Shown here: in pieces, positions 9,310 through 17,909 of the stretch
Position numbering within the stretch: position 1 is the stretch's first letter
Layout of the letters: every line of letters begins with the position of its first letter
DNA from: an uncultured Collinsella sp.
Lineage (GTDB): Bacteria; Actinomycetota; Coriobacteriia; Coriobacteriales; Coriobacteriaceae
Direction: 5' to 3'
Length of the DNA: 64,000 bases
NCBI GenBank assembly: GCA_958413895.1
Contig: CATYVQ010000011.1
Span: 1-64,000 of the forward strand
Notes under the pieces: model-generated
The model's input: only the letters and a program-made list of their open reading frames with translations
Told to the model about the DNA's origin: nothing
Databases searched by the model: none
Program-made: the position numbers and the translations under genes

Positions 9310-9343
9310 AAAAGGGGACCCACCACATGGCGAGCCCCCTTTT
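9310..9343 (-). terminator. possible intra-operon hairpin
   Basis: AAAAGGGG at 9310-9317 pairs with CCCCTTTT at 9336-9343 between the two PfkB kinase genes. It may be an attenuator or mRNA-stability element rather than a full terminator, because the genes on both sides look co-transcribed. Confidence 0.35.
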
Positions 9344-9413
9344 CGCGTTTCGCTTATTGTTTTGCATCGGCTGTCCAAGGCCTCATAGCCAGACCGCCGT
9401 ACGCTTTCTTAAG

Positions 9414-10277
9414 CTATTCGACGATTGGTGCTCCGTGGCCCCAAGAACCTTCCATGCCGCACACGCTCGAGGCAAACCCGGCAGCAAAGTCGAGCGCGCG
9501 CTCGATGGCCTCGGCGCCATCCTCACCGCGCTTGGCGGAATCGAGATAGCACATCAAAAACGAGGTGAGGAACGAGTCGCCCGCCCCCATGGTGTCCTTC
9601 ATGTCCGTTACCGGTTTAGCCAGCTGGCGGTAATAACGCTCGCCGTCGTAAGCAATACAGCCCTCGGCGCCCGCCGTAGCCGACACAAAACGCGGACCCA
9701 GGCCCTTCACCCATGCCAGACGCTCGCGAATCTCGTCCTCACTCGCAGCATCCGCCGCACTAAAGAAAGCGAAATCGACGTAGGGCGCAATCTGCTCGTA
9801 GTACTCGTCGGTAGAGTCGTCCGAAAAGTCAAAAGAGACCGTGACGCCCGCAGCCTTCAACTTGGGCAGCTCGCGCTCGGTAAAGCAATAGTTGCCCGAA
9901 TGAACCACATCGAACTGCTTCATGTACGCAAGGTCAAAGCGATCGAGGACATAGCGCGCATCGCCACGGATACCGCCCTCGTTGGAGCCGAGGAAGACAC
10001 GGTCACCGTCAACGACGGTCACGCGAGCCGCTCCGTTCTCGCCAATCATCTGCTCGCACTTGTCAAGCTCGATACCCTCATCCTCGAGGCTTGCAATGAC
10101 ATGCTCGGCAGCGGCATCATTGCCAAAAATGCCCATGTATGCGGAGCGTGCGGCACCGCATTTCTTGGCATAAACGGCGAAGTTCACCGCATTGCCGCCG
10201 GGATACATGGTATGGATATGCTCGTAGCGATCGACGACGTTGTCGCCAAATCCGAGCGCGTTAACGTTAAATGCCAT
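9414..10277 (-). CDS. PfkB-family kinase, fructoselysine 6-kinase (FrlD)-like
   Basis: 287-residue ribokinase-fold protein. YPGGNAVNFAVYAKKCGA near residue 28 is the PfkB sugar-binding motif in the form seen in FrlD, and the C-terminal MGAGDSFLTSFL contains the catalytic Asp. FrlD phosphorylates fructoselysine at O6 before deglycation. Start at 10277 follows AGAAGGG; the longer frame to 10370 overlaps the SIS gene and is rejected. Adjacent FrlB-like and FrlC-like genes strongly support an Amadori-type substrate, but the exact amine is unknown. Confidence 0.8.
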   Translation of the reverse strand: MAFNVNALGFGDNVVDRYEHIHTMYPGGNAVNFAVYAKKCGAARSAYMGIFGNDAAAEHVIASLEDEGIELDKCEQMIGENGAARVTVVDGDRVFLGSNEGGIRGDARYVLDRFDLAYMKQFDVVHSGNYCFTERELPKLKAAGVTVSFDFSDDSTDEYYEQIAPYVDFAFFSAADAASEDEIRERLAWVKGLGPRFVSATAGAEGCIAYDGERYYRQLAKPVTDMKDTMGAGDSFLTSFLMCYLDSAKRGEDGAEAIERALDFAAGFASSVCGMEGSWGHGAPIVE

Positions 10278-10290
10278 GGTATTTACCCTT

Positions 10291-11259
10291 CTAGTACTCG
10301 ACGACGCCCATGTAGCGACGGAAATCGGGATCGTGGTCAAACACCTTGCCGCGTGCGGCACGCAGCTCACAGTTCATGGCGTAGAACAGCACCGGGTCCA
10401 GATAGGCACGGACGCTCGCCGGCACGGCTTCCATACCGTACTCCTTAGCATCGAGCACCATCAGCGTATCGGTATGCGTCTTAAGGAACGCCAGGGCGCG
10501 CTCGTCCATAGCACGGCACTCGCTGGAGCCCATCTGCAGGAAGTAAAAAACGCCATCCTGAGTAGCCTCGAAGGGGCCGTGGAAGTACTCGGCGGAGTGG
10601 ATGTAGCTGCAGTGCTGCCACTGCATCTCCATAAGAGAGCAGATAGCGAAACCGTAGGTCTGGCTAAAGTTGGGACCGCTGCCCAGAATATAGAAGAACT
10701 CATGCTCCTGGCAAAGCTTGGCAAAGCGATCGCCCAGCTCGGCATTTACCTTCTCGCGTGCCGGGGGAAGAATCTTATCCATCTCGGCAATACCGGCATA
10801 CATATCGGCAAGATCGGCGTAGCCCTCCTGCTGATCGAGCAGCTCTGCCGCAAGCGACAGCGAAATGCCAGCGGGGACCTCGGCCTGCGGCACGCCCTCG
10901 CCCCACGGGTAGACCCACGTGGTCCACTTGCCGGAGTCAATCTTGGATCCAGCGTTGTCGGTCTGGGCGATCACCGTAGCGCCGGCAGCAAGGGCAATCT
11001 CGCAGCCCTCGACGACCTCCGGGGTGTTGCCACTGTGGCTACAAGCGATGACCAGGGACTTCTCGCCCAGACGACGCGGACGCATGATATCGAACTCGCG
11101 AGCCGTATAGATATACGAAGTGAAGGTGGTTGCCTCGCGCTGCAGAAGCTCATGAGCCGGGATCAAATCGATCATGGAGCCACCGCAAGCAATCCAGTAG
11201 ACGCTGTCGAACTTGCCCTTCTCGGCAATTGCCTCTTTGATCAGATCGTGTGCGTTCAT
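10291..11259 (-). CDS. double-SIS-domain sugar-phosphate isomerase/deglycase, FrlB-like
   Basis: 322 residues with two SIS domains. Typical elements are CGGSMIDLIPAHEL near residue 30, the phosphate-binding CSHSGNTPEVVEG near 73 and, in the second domain, GSGPNFSQTYGFAICSLME and SAEYFHGPFE. FrlB splits fructoselysine 6-phosphate into glucose 6-phosphate and lysine; relatives (GfrF, FraB, AgaS) act on other amino-sugar phosphates. Start at 11259 follows AAGGAACT. Glucose 6-phosphate released here would enter glycolysis through pgi elsewhere in the window. Confidence 0.8.
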   Translation of the reverse strand: MNAHDLIKEAIAEKGKFDSVYWIACGGSMIDLIPAHELLQREATTFTSYIYTAREFDIMRPRRLGEKSLVIACSHSGNTPEVVEGCEIALAAGATVIAQTDNAGSKIDSGKWTTWVYPWGEGVPQAEVPAGISLSLAAELLDQQEGYADLADMYAGIAEMDKILPPAREKVNAELGDRFAKLCQEHEFFYILGSGPNFSQTYGFAICSLMEMQWQHCSYIHSAEYFHGPFEATQDGVFYFLQMGSSECRAMDERALAFLKTHTDTLMVLDAKEYGMEAVPASVRAYLDPVLFYAMNCELRAARGKVFDHDPDFRRYMGVVEY

Positions 11260-11321
11260 ATCCAGTTCCTTTCTTGTTTGGCCCGCAATCAATGACGTTG
11301 GCTGCGTGGCCGATAGTTGGT

Positions 11322-12173
11322 TTAGTCAATCAGATATTTCTCGAATGCGGCCATGTTCTTGGCATCTGCCGCCGCCGGATCATCGTAGTAACGACCGTCC
11401 GTGATTTCCTGGCCCAGCATGCCGTCGAAACCATGGGCGTTGAGTGTGGCGACGAAGGCGTCCATATCGTGCTTGCCATCGCCCCACACCAGATGGCCAT
11501 ACGGGTCACCGTCGATAAAGTGCATCTCGTGAATTGCCCCATCACCAAAGGCGGCAAACCAGTCCTCGAGCGTCTCGCCTGCAACGCCCATCGCGGTTGT
11601 ATCAACCATGGGCTGTAAGTACGGGCTCGCGACCTCGTCAATCATGCGCTTCGCATCGGAAACCGTCGTCACAAGGTTGCTCTCCTCGGGACGCAGACTT
11701 TCCATCGTAAGCACCAGACCGTGCTCGCCGGCATACTCCGCCAGAATGGACAAGTGCTCGCGGCTGCGCTTCCAGGCTTCCTCGCGGTCCTCATCCCAGT
11801 CGCCCCAGCCCGAGTTGACGGACATACGGTCGCACCCAAGTACCTCGGCAAGCTCAATGCCTTGCTTAAAGTACGCCAGGCTGCGCTGCTCATGCAGCGG
11901 TTTGCGTGCGCAGTACTGCCAAGGATAGACAACATTCTCGGGGCACAGAGTACGATACCTAAGCCCACGGTCTGCAGCCTTTTTCGCCAGGACCTCAGCC
12001 TCAAAGTAGCCCGTGTGGTCGAGCGTCACATGCGGCTCCGCACACCACAGCTCAATGGACTCAAAGCCCAAGCGCTGCTGCACATCAAGGAAGTAATCGA
12101 GCGACCACATGATGTAGTGGATATTCATGCCCGCAATCTGCTCGCGGCGCAGCGTCGGTTTGGATTCAGGCAT
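11322..12173 (-). CDS. sugar isomerase/epimerase, FrlC-like (AP endonuclease 2 fold)
   Basis: 283-residue TIM barrel of the xylose-isomerase-like family. Recognisable strands include MNIHYIMWSLDYFLD, FESIELWCAEPHV, the metal-site ESLRPEESNLVTT, MVDTTAMG, EMHFIDGDPYGHL and QEITDGRYYDDP. FrlC interconverts fructoselysine and psicoselysine so that the epimer can be used. The gene starts inside the end of the upstream amidohydrolase region with a GGAGG. Its placement beside FrlB- and FrlD-like genes is the main reason for the assignment. Confidence 0.78.
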   Translation of the reverse strand: MPESKPTLRREQIAGMNIHYIMWSLDYFLDVQQRLGFESIELWCAEPHVTLDHTGYFEAEVLAKKAADRGLRYRTLCPENVVYPWQYCARKPLHEQRSLAYFKQGIELAEVLGCDRMSVNSGWGDWDEDREEAWKRSREHLSILAEYAGEHGLVLTMESLRPEESNLVTTVSDAKRMIDEVASPYLQPMVDTTAMGVAGETLEDWFAAFGDGAIHEMHFIDGDPYGHLVWGDGKHDMDAFVATLNAHGFDGMLGQEITDGRYYDDPAAADAKNMAAFEKYLID

Positions 12174-12174
12174 C

Positions 12175-13758
12175 TTATGCCTCCTTATTTCGATCGAACA
12201 CGATTTGTCCGTCCGACATCGTCATGTCAACCGCAAGATCGCGTGCGTCGCGATAATCGAGGTCGAACACATCCCGATCGAGCACGCAGATATCGGCAAG
12301 CTTGCCGGCCTCGAGCGTACCCAGCTCGTCTTCGCGCATCAGATCGTACGCGCCCCCGGCAGTCCAAGCGCGCAAGAGCTCGACAAGCGTCAGCGCGTTG
12401 GCCTCATTCACGGGCAGTCCGTCGGCGAAGAATCCGCCGCACGCGCTGTAGATTGACTCGCCCAGGCTCGGAATCAGCAGCGGTAAATCCGTGCCACAGC
12501 ACACTGTGCATCCGGAATCTTCCATGCCGCGACGATTCCAGCTGTGCAAAAGTCGCGTCTCGCCAATTTGTCGACGCATCATCGACAGGCAATCCTCGCG
12601 CCGGTCCAGCGTCAGAATCTGCGGATAGACCTCGCAAATTCCACCCAACTTGCCAAACTCGACAAGATCGGTCGGGTCAGAGTTCTCGAGATCGGTAATC
12701 GCATGGCGACGAAGCATCCGTCCATGCTCGTCTCGAGGCAGCGAGGCATAGAGCGCCACGGTGCGACGAACGGCGCCATCGCCCTGGCAATGCAAGGAAT
12801 ATCGGAAGCCGTCAGCATCAATTGCACGTAGCTCGTTCTCAATCAGATCCCACTCTGGCTCCTCGACGACCGTCTTGCCGGCAGCGCCCGCATCGGCCGA
12901 GTCCTCATAGGGGTCTATCATCTCGGCAAGCCCCGCCCATACGCCGCGATCGGTCATACGGTTGAAGCCAGAAAAACGAACGAACGGTCCCCGGAAGCGC
13001 TCTCGCGCCTCGCGGGCATATGCCAGATTTGCACCGGCGCCCACCGGCTGCGACATCATAGAGACGCGAACCGTCAGCTCACCAGATTCCTCACGGCGAG
13101 CCATTTCGTCGGCAAAGCCGTAGTAGTCATCAAACGCCATTTCCTTGATGGCGGTAACGCCGCGCTCGTTAAGCATGCTCATGTAGTCCGAATACCCGGC
13201 ACGCACCTCGGGCAGCGCGAGGAAATCGCTCATCATGCGCCAGATCTTCTCGGCATAGCACGCCTGGGGTGTAAAACCGTATCGCGCGCTGGCGGCAGCA
13301 TTGAGAACACAGGTCTCCGCGCCCGGCGTAAAGCAGACGACGGGGATATCGCCAAAACAATCGTCAAACACAGCTGCCGTATTTGCGTTCTCGGCATCCG
13401 ATGCCAACGTTTCGGGTAAGTTGTGGCCAAAAGCCGCCGCGCAATCCGGATGATCTTCTTTCCATGCACGCAAGAGCGACACAGCCTCTTTGGCATCGGC
13501 GATGCCGGACAGATCAGACCCCAATGTCCGCAGCGCCCAGCCTGTATAGAAGGTATGCACATCGATCAGGCCAGGCATGACGGTACGGTCGCCCAGGTCA
13601 ACTACCTCGTCCGCTTGGGTCAAATACGAAGCTAGCTCACACTTGGTGCCAACAGCCTCAATTCGATTGCCACGGACCGCTACGAAACCTTCAAACGGCA
13701 GGTCCCCCGTACCGGTAAAGACGCTCTTAGACGTCAGGACCGTCAAACGATCAGACAT
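12175..13758 (-). CDS. YtcJ-like amidohydrolase
   Basis: 527 residues of the metal-dependent amidohydrolase family related to YtcJ: TVMPGLIDVHTFYTGW near residue 70, LHCQGDGAVRRTVAL around 325, RRHAITDLENSDP, the late Asp motif CGTDLPLLIPSLGESIY and C-terminal GTLEAGKLADICVLD. Family members hydrolyse N-acyl or cyclic amide bonds. The first metal motif reads HTF instead of the usual HxH, so one ligand appears replaced. ATG at 13758 is preceded by AGGTGG and lies 9 bp after the transporter stop. Confidence 0.75.
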   Translation of the reverse strand: MSDRLTVLTSKSVFTGTGDLPFEGFVAVRGNRIEAVGTKCELASYLTQADEVVDLGDRTVMPGLIDVHTFYTGWALRTLGSDLSGIADAKEAVSLLRAWKEDHPDCAAAFGHNLPETLASDAENANTAAVFDDCFGDIPVVCFTPGAETCVLNAAASARYGFTPQACYAEKIWRMMSDFLALPEVRAGYSDYMSMLNERGVTAIKEMAFDDYYGFADEMARREESGELTVRVSMMSQPVGAGANLAYAREARERFRGPFVRFSGFNRMTDRGVWAGLAEMIDPYEDSADAGAAGKTVVEEPEWDLIENELRAIDADGFRYSLHCQGDGAVRRTVALYASLPRDEHGRMLRRHAITDLENSDPTDLVEFGKLGGICEVYPQILTLDRREDCLSMMRRQIGETRLLHSWNRRGMEDSGCTVCCGTDLPLLIPSLGESIYSACGGFFADGLPVNEANALTLVELLRAWTAGGAYDLMREDELGTLEAGKLADICVLDRDVFDLDYRDARDLAVDMTMSDGQIVFDRNKEA

Positions 13759-13767
13759 CACAACCAC

Positions 13768-15231
13768 CTACGCCGGAAGCATGCCAGAGATTGCCGTTAC
13801 GATCAGGCCAAAGACGACCATGAAAATGAAGAACTTCCAAATGGTCTTCCACCATTGGCCAAACGAAATCTTAGCCACGGCAAGGCCGGCGACCGTCATG
13901 CCCGCCACGGGGCTGATGGTGTTGATGGTCTGGTTGGCAAACTGGAGCGCGGTGACGGCCGCCTCGGGATTGAGGCCCATGAGCTCGGTCAGGGGGCCCA
14001 TAACGGGCATGGTGAGCGCCGCCAGGCCAGAACTCGAGGGAACCAGCAAAGAGAGCAGGCCAAGGACGACATACATAAACGTGGTGTAGACGGCGGCGGG
14101 TGCACCGGCAAGCGCGGTAGCGAGCGCCTGGAGGATGGTGTCGATGATCATGCCGCCCTCGGCGATGACCAGAATACCGCGAGCGATACCGATAACGATG
14201 GCAGCGTACGCAAAGTCGGCGAGACCCTTAACGAACTCCTCTGCGATCGTCTGCTGGTCAAGACCGCCCAGGATACCGGCAAGCAAGCCCATGCCAAGGA
14301 ACACGGCGGAAATCTCATTCATGTACCAGCCCTGGGTAACAAGACCCCAGACGATAATGCCCATACCGCAAGCAAAATCGATAAGCACGAGCTTCTGACG
14401 GATAGTGAACTCTTCCTCGATGGAGGCATCGGTCACGGAAAACTCAATACGCTTGAGTTTATCGTCCTCGTACACAATGGACGACTCAGGGTTTTTCTTG
14501 ACGCGCATGGCGTAGCGCATGGCCCATGCGATACCGACGGCAGTGAAGATGACCCAAGAAACGGCACGCAGCCACAGTTGCGGATTGCCCTCGATGCCGA
14601 TAATGCCCTGTGCAATCAAGACGTTAAACGGGTCGATGGTCGAAGCACAATATCCCAGGTTAGGACCAAGGAAGCAGATGATGAATGCCGTCATCGAGTC
14701 ATACCCGATACCCATCATGATGGGAATGAAGATGGCATAGAACGGCAGGGCTTCCTCAGACATACCAAACGTAGTGCCGCAAATGGACAGCAACGTCATC
14801 GTGATGGGAATGATGAGGATGTCCTTGTTCTTGAGCTTTTTAATCACACGGCTCATGCCGGCATTCAAAGCGTTGGTCTTGGTGATGATCGCGAACGATC
14901 CGCCGATCAATAAGACGAACGCAACGACGTCGGCAGCCTCCTGGATGCCCTTAGTGGGCGCTTGCAGGACCGCGAAGATATCTTGACCCAGATTGATGGT
15001 CTCGCCGGTCTCGGAATCGGTGTAGTTCTTATCGACCTGTTCATAGGTTCCAGCAACGGCGACTTCACGCTCGCCCGCCGCTGTCGAAATCGTCTTGCGC
15101 TGATACTGACCAGAGGGAACGATCCAAGTCAGGACCGCAAAGACAACGATCAGCAAGAACATGATCGTATAGACATGCGGTAATTTGAACTTAAAACGTC
15201 TGTTTGTCTTCTTCGCCTTCGTATCTGACAT
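13768..15231 (-). CDS. YfcC-family membrane transporter
   Basis: 487 residues with about twelve hydrophobic segments. The N-terminus (KLPHVYTIMFLLIVVFAVLTW followed by VPSGQY) and the later TFGMSEEALPFYAIFIP and GPNLGYCASTIDPFNVLIA are typical of the YfcC family of presumed amino-acid or peptide-like substrate carriers. It is first in the operon, behind a palindromic operator, so it is the likely importer of the compound the operon degrades, in place of the FrlA permease of E. coli. GGAGG precedes ATG 15231; the longer frame to 15426 covers the promoter and is rejected. Confidence 0.82.
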   Translation of the reverse strand: MSDTKAKKTNRRFKFKLPHVYTIMFLLIVVFAVLTWIVPSGQYQRKTISTAAGEREVAVAGTYEQVDKNYTDSETGETINLGQDIFAVLQAPTKGIQEAADVVAFVLLIGGSFAIITKTNALNAGMSRVIKKLKNKDILIIPITMTLLSICGTTFGMSEEALPFYAIFIPIMMGIGYDSMTAFIICFLGPNLGYCASTIDPFNVLIAQGIIGIEGNPQLWLRAVSWVIFTAVGIAWAMRYAMRVKKNPESSIVYEDDKLKRIEFSVTDASIEEEFTIRQKLVLIDFACGMGIIVWGLVTQGWYMNEISAVFLGMGLLAGILGGLDQQTIAEEFVKGLADFAYAAIVIGIARGILVIAEGGMIIDTILQALATALAGAPAAVYTTFMYVVLGLLSLLVPSSSGLAALTMPVMGPLTELMGLNPEAAVTALQFANQTINTISPVAGMTVAGLAVAKISFGQWWKTIWKFFIFMVVFGLIVTAISGMLPA

Positions 15232-15273
15232 AGATACCTCCAAAGAACTCGAGACTGCATCGCATCTCGCTTC

Positions 15274-15296
15274 AACGTTTGCACAATGCAAACGTT
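15274..15296 (-). promoter_or_regulatory. 23-bp palindromic operator of the sugar-amine operon
   Basis: AACGTTTGCA and TGCAAACGTT are perfect inverted arms of 10 bp around CAA. The site lies 43 bp before the transporter start, just downstream of the candidate promoter at 15311-15339. The half-sites resemble LacI-family operators; the adjacent GntR protein is the other candidate ligand. Which regulator binds is not shown by the sequence. Confidence 0.6.
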
Positions 15297-15310
15297 CTAT
15301 GACGTCCCAT

Positions 15311-15339
15311 AGGTTACCAGCAGCTTTTTCCTTCATCAA
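15311..15339 (-). promoter_or_regulatory. candidate promoter of the sugar-amine operon
   Basis: Minus strand -35 TTGATG (15334-15339), 17 bp spacing and -10 TAACCT (15311-15316). The predicted start is near 15304, which puts the palindrome at about +8 to +30, a roadblock position. Confidence 0.4.
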
Positions 15340-15449
15340 GATAATTTCAAGCTGATTGCCGCAACACGGTTGAACGGTTGCGTTTGCGCCGTGAACGGTA
15401 TGGAAGCGCCCGGTGAGATAATCCACCGGGCGTTTCCATTCGCAATGTC

Positions 15450-16193
15450 CTAGATGTCAAAAACGTAGCGAGACCCAACGATCCGCTGACGACCGATGAT
15501 AAACGGACGCCGCTGCTCATCGAAAAAGAAGGCCTCCATATAAAACAAGGGTTCGCCAACGGGAACTGCCAACAGCCGAGCGACCTCGGGCGATGCACAC
15601 GCGATCTCGAGCGTGCACGGGTCGGTAAACGCGGGCGTGCGGCCCGTCCGGTTGCGCACGAACTCAAAAATGGATTGGTTAGATAGAGGTGCCGTTGATA
15701 GATAGGCGTTGTCCTCGTAAACGTATATGTTGTTCTCGAGCATGACAGGGACGCCATCGGCAGTACGCACGCGCTCAACGCAAATCAAGTCAGTTCCAAC
15801 GGGAACACCAAAGAACTGTGCTTCGATGGAATCCGCCGGCAGTATCTTTCTCGAAATGACACGTGCCCCCGGTTCCATTCCGTTAACGCGGCATGCGTCC
15901 GAAAAACTCTGGACGTCATCTTTCTGGCGAATCTTGCGCTTGAGCTTGGGGGCATTGACAAACGTGCCTTTCCCCTGTCGCTTCGTTAGATAGCCCTGCT
16001 GGACGAGCTCCTCAATAGCGCGTCGCACGGTAACGCGGCCAACTTTATAGCTCTCAGCCAATTCGAATTCGTTGGGTATCCGCGCGCCCGCCTTGTAGGC
16101 ACCGGAGCTGATTTCGTTTTTGATGATATCGATAACCTGTTGGTACAGCGGTATCGCTGCTTTACCGTCAGTTAGCCCTTCAGTCGGTGGCAT
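15450..16193 (-). CDS. GntR-family regulator, HutC subfamily (UTRA domain)
   Basis: 247 residues: an N-terminal winged helix (LYQQVIDIIKNEISSGAYKAG, then RIPNEFELAESYKVGRVTVR) followed from about residue 80 by a UTRA effector domain (ICVERVRTADGVPVMLENNIY). HutC-type GntR proteins such as FrlR and NagR sense sugar phosphates or amino sugars. It lies immediately upstream of the sugar-amine operon on the same strand, so it is the best candidate regulator of that operon. Confidence 0.87.
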   Translation of the reverse strand: MPPTEGLTDGKAAIPLYQQVIDIIKNEISSGAYKAGARIPNEFELAESYKVGRVTVRRAIEELVQQGYLTKRQGKGTFVNAPKLKRKIRQKDDVQSFSDACRVNGMEPGARVISRKILPADSIEAQFFGVPVGTDLICVERVRTADGVPVMLENNIYVYEDNAYLSTAPLSNQSIFEFVRNRTGRTPAFTDPCTLEIACASPEVARLLAVPVGEPLFYMEAFFFDEQRRPFIIGRQRIVGSRYVFDI

Positions 16194-16224
16194 ATACCCT
16201 CTCCCAGCACAATTAATTCTAAAA

Positions 16225-16259
16225 CGGACTTAAGGGCATTCAACAAGCCCTTAAGCCCG
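16225..16259 (-). terminator. terminator between HAD hydrolase and gntR
   Basis: CTTAAGGGC (16229-16237) pairs with GCCCTTAAG (16247-16255), extended by CGG/CCG across one mismatch. On the minus strand the stem is followed by TTTT, so it should end the HAD transcript before the regulator gene. Confidence 0.65.
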
Positions 16260-16343
16260 CATTAGCTTAAAGTATGCTAGGTGTCACACCAAAATGTTGG
16301 CTATTTACTCATCAGACCCGAAAAACGCGCAACTACCGCGCTC

Positions 16344-17003
16344 CTAAGAAAGCGTGAGCAGCTCCGGCAGCTGGTCGATAATCTTGTCCGCGGCATCCTG
16401 GCTAAAGCCAAAGCGTTCCTCGCGCTTGGCAATGACTGTCAGGCCGGCTCGCTTGCCAGCGGTGATGCCAGGCACCGAATCCTCAACGCAGCAGCAGCGA
16501 TTCGCGGGCAGCCCCAGCAGGTCCAGCGCATGCAGGTAGATGTCGGGCTCGGGCTTGCTCTCCTTAAACTGCTCGCCGCTCACCACATACTCAAAGGCAT
16601 CCGACAGCCCGCACGCATTGAGCACTTCCTCGATGCTATCCATGGGAGACGAGCTGGCAAGCGCCACGCGAACGCCACGACGCGGCAGCTCTCGAATCGT
16701 ATCCACGGCGCCTGGGTTAATCAAAGCCTGATAGTCGCGCGGACGCTTATGCGCCCACTCGTTCCAACGGGCCAACGCTTCCTCGCCAGTGAAATGCCCC
16801 TTACCGGCGCGCTCAAACCAATCGACCAGCATATGCAGGAAGAACTGGTGCGAAGTACCGACCTGCCCATTCAACTCCTCTTGAGTCAGGTTAAGCCCAA
16901 GCTCCTTGGCAAACGCGGCAGTCTCGCCCAGGTAGTAATACTCGGTATCGACAATCACACCGTCCATGTCAAAGATAACGGCGTCGAACGGAAATGCGGA
17001 CAC
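16344..17003 (-). CDS. HAD-superfamily phosphatase, beta-phosphoglucomutase-like
   Basis: 219 residues. FDAVIFDMDGVIVDTEYYY near the N-terminus is HAD motif I with both catalytic Asp; VALASSSPMDSIEEVL is motif II with the Ser; KPEPDIYLHAL and CCVEDSVPGI are motifs III and IV. A four-helix cap between motifs I and II fits the beta-PGM/GPH group, which dephosphorylates or isomerises small sugar phosphates. A GTG at 17003 behind GGAGGG is chosen; the upstream frame overlaps a terminator. Substrate unknown. Confidence 0.83.
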   Translation of the reverse strand: MSAFPFDAVIFDMDGVIVDTEYYYLGETAAFAKELGLNLTQEELNGQVGTSHQFFLHMLVDWFERAGKGHFTGEEALARWNEWAHKRPRDYQALINPGAVDTIRELPRRGVRVALASSSPMDSIEEVLNACGLSDAFEYVVSGEQFKESKPEPDIYLHALDLLGLPANRCCCVEDSVPGITAGKRAGLTVIAKREERFGFSQDAADKIIDQLPELLTLS

Positions 17004-17018
17004 GGCACCCTCCCTAAC

Positions 17019-17044
17019 AAAAGGGCGCCCGCAAGCGGACGCCC
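17019..17044 (-). terminator. terminator after the Cof-type phosphatase
   Basis: A 10-bp GC-rich stem with one mismatch and a 2-nt loop (17023-17032 with 17035-17044), followed on the minus strand by TTTT at 17022-17019. It also covers the start region of the next gene. Confidence 0.65.
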
Positions 17045-17066
17045 GAGCCATGCACTATCGGCGATT

Positions 17067-17909
17067 CTAACCCAGCAGCTTATCCAGCGCCACCGCAATG
17101 CCGTCTTCGTTGTTATTGGCGGTCACCATCTGGGCCACAGCTTTAACCTCATTGACGGCGTTTCCCATGGCAACACCGGTGCCGGCCCACTCAATCATAG
17201 ACTTGTCGTTCTGGCCGTCGCCAAACGATACGACCTCGCTGGCATCGATGCCGAGCTTGGGCAGGGCACCCTCGAGCGCGCGGGCCTTGTCGATACCGGG
17301 CGCCGTGTACTCAAAGTACCAGTCGGCCGTAAACATGCCCGAAAGCGTCTGGGTAAAGGGCGCATACATCTCCTCGTAATGCGCCTGCAGGTAGGCCGGA
17401 TCGCCCGCCGTCAGCAGCTTGTCTACGGGATAGGCATCAACAACCTCGTGCAGGCTCTCGACCTCGCGAATCTTAAGATCGCACGCGTCGCGCTCATACT
17501 TGACGATATTCATCTGCGAGCCGTCCCGCAGCGTAATCATGCAGCGGTACGAGTCCTCGACATGCAGATCGCGACCGAGCGAGATGATGGGGATCACGTC
17601 GAAATTGCGCAGATGATCAATCAGGCGGTGCAGCTCGTCAGCCGGCATGGCCTGGTCAAAAAGGACCTCATCGGTCTGAGCGTCGACCACATGCGCGCCA
17701 TTAAAGGCAACTAGCAGACCATCATGGTTTTGAAGGTCGAGCTCCTGTGCCAGAGCATGCAGCCCCCAAGCGGGACGACCCGAAGCCAAGATGAGCTTAA
17801 TACCCGATTCCTGCGCCGCGAGCAGCTTCTCGCGCGTACGCGGGCTGATCACCTTCTGATCGTTGGTAAGCGTACCGTCGATATCCATTGCGATGGCTTT
17901 AATTGCCAT
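17067..17909 (-). CDS. Cof-type HAD phosphatase
   Basis: 280 residues of the Cof/YidA group: IAMDIDGTLTNDQKVIS motif I, LILASGRPAWGLHAL motif II, and GIDASEVVSFGDGQNDKSMIEW with the terminal NNNEDGIAVALDKLL. These enzymes dephosphorylate sugar phosphates or cofactor phosphates with broad specificity. GGAGG precedes the ATG. It is transcribed away from the ClpP/T4CP-like module. Confidence 0.85.
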   Translation of the reverse strand: MAIKAIAMDIDGTLTNDQKVISPRTREKLLAAQESGIKLILASGRPAWGLHALAQELDLQNHDGLLVAFNGAHVVDAQTDEVLFDQAMPADELHRLIDHLRNFDVIPIISLGRDLHVEDSYRCMITLRDGSQMNIVKYERDACDLKIREVESLHEVVDAYPVDKLLTAGDPAYLQAHYEEMYAPFTQTLSGMFTADWYFEYTAPGIDKARALEGALPKLGIDASEVVSFGDGQNDKSMIEWAGTGVAMGNAVNEVKAVAQMVTANNNEDGIAVALDKLLG

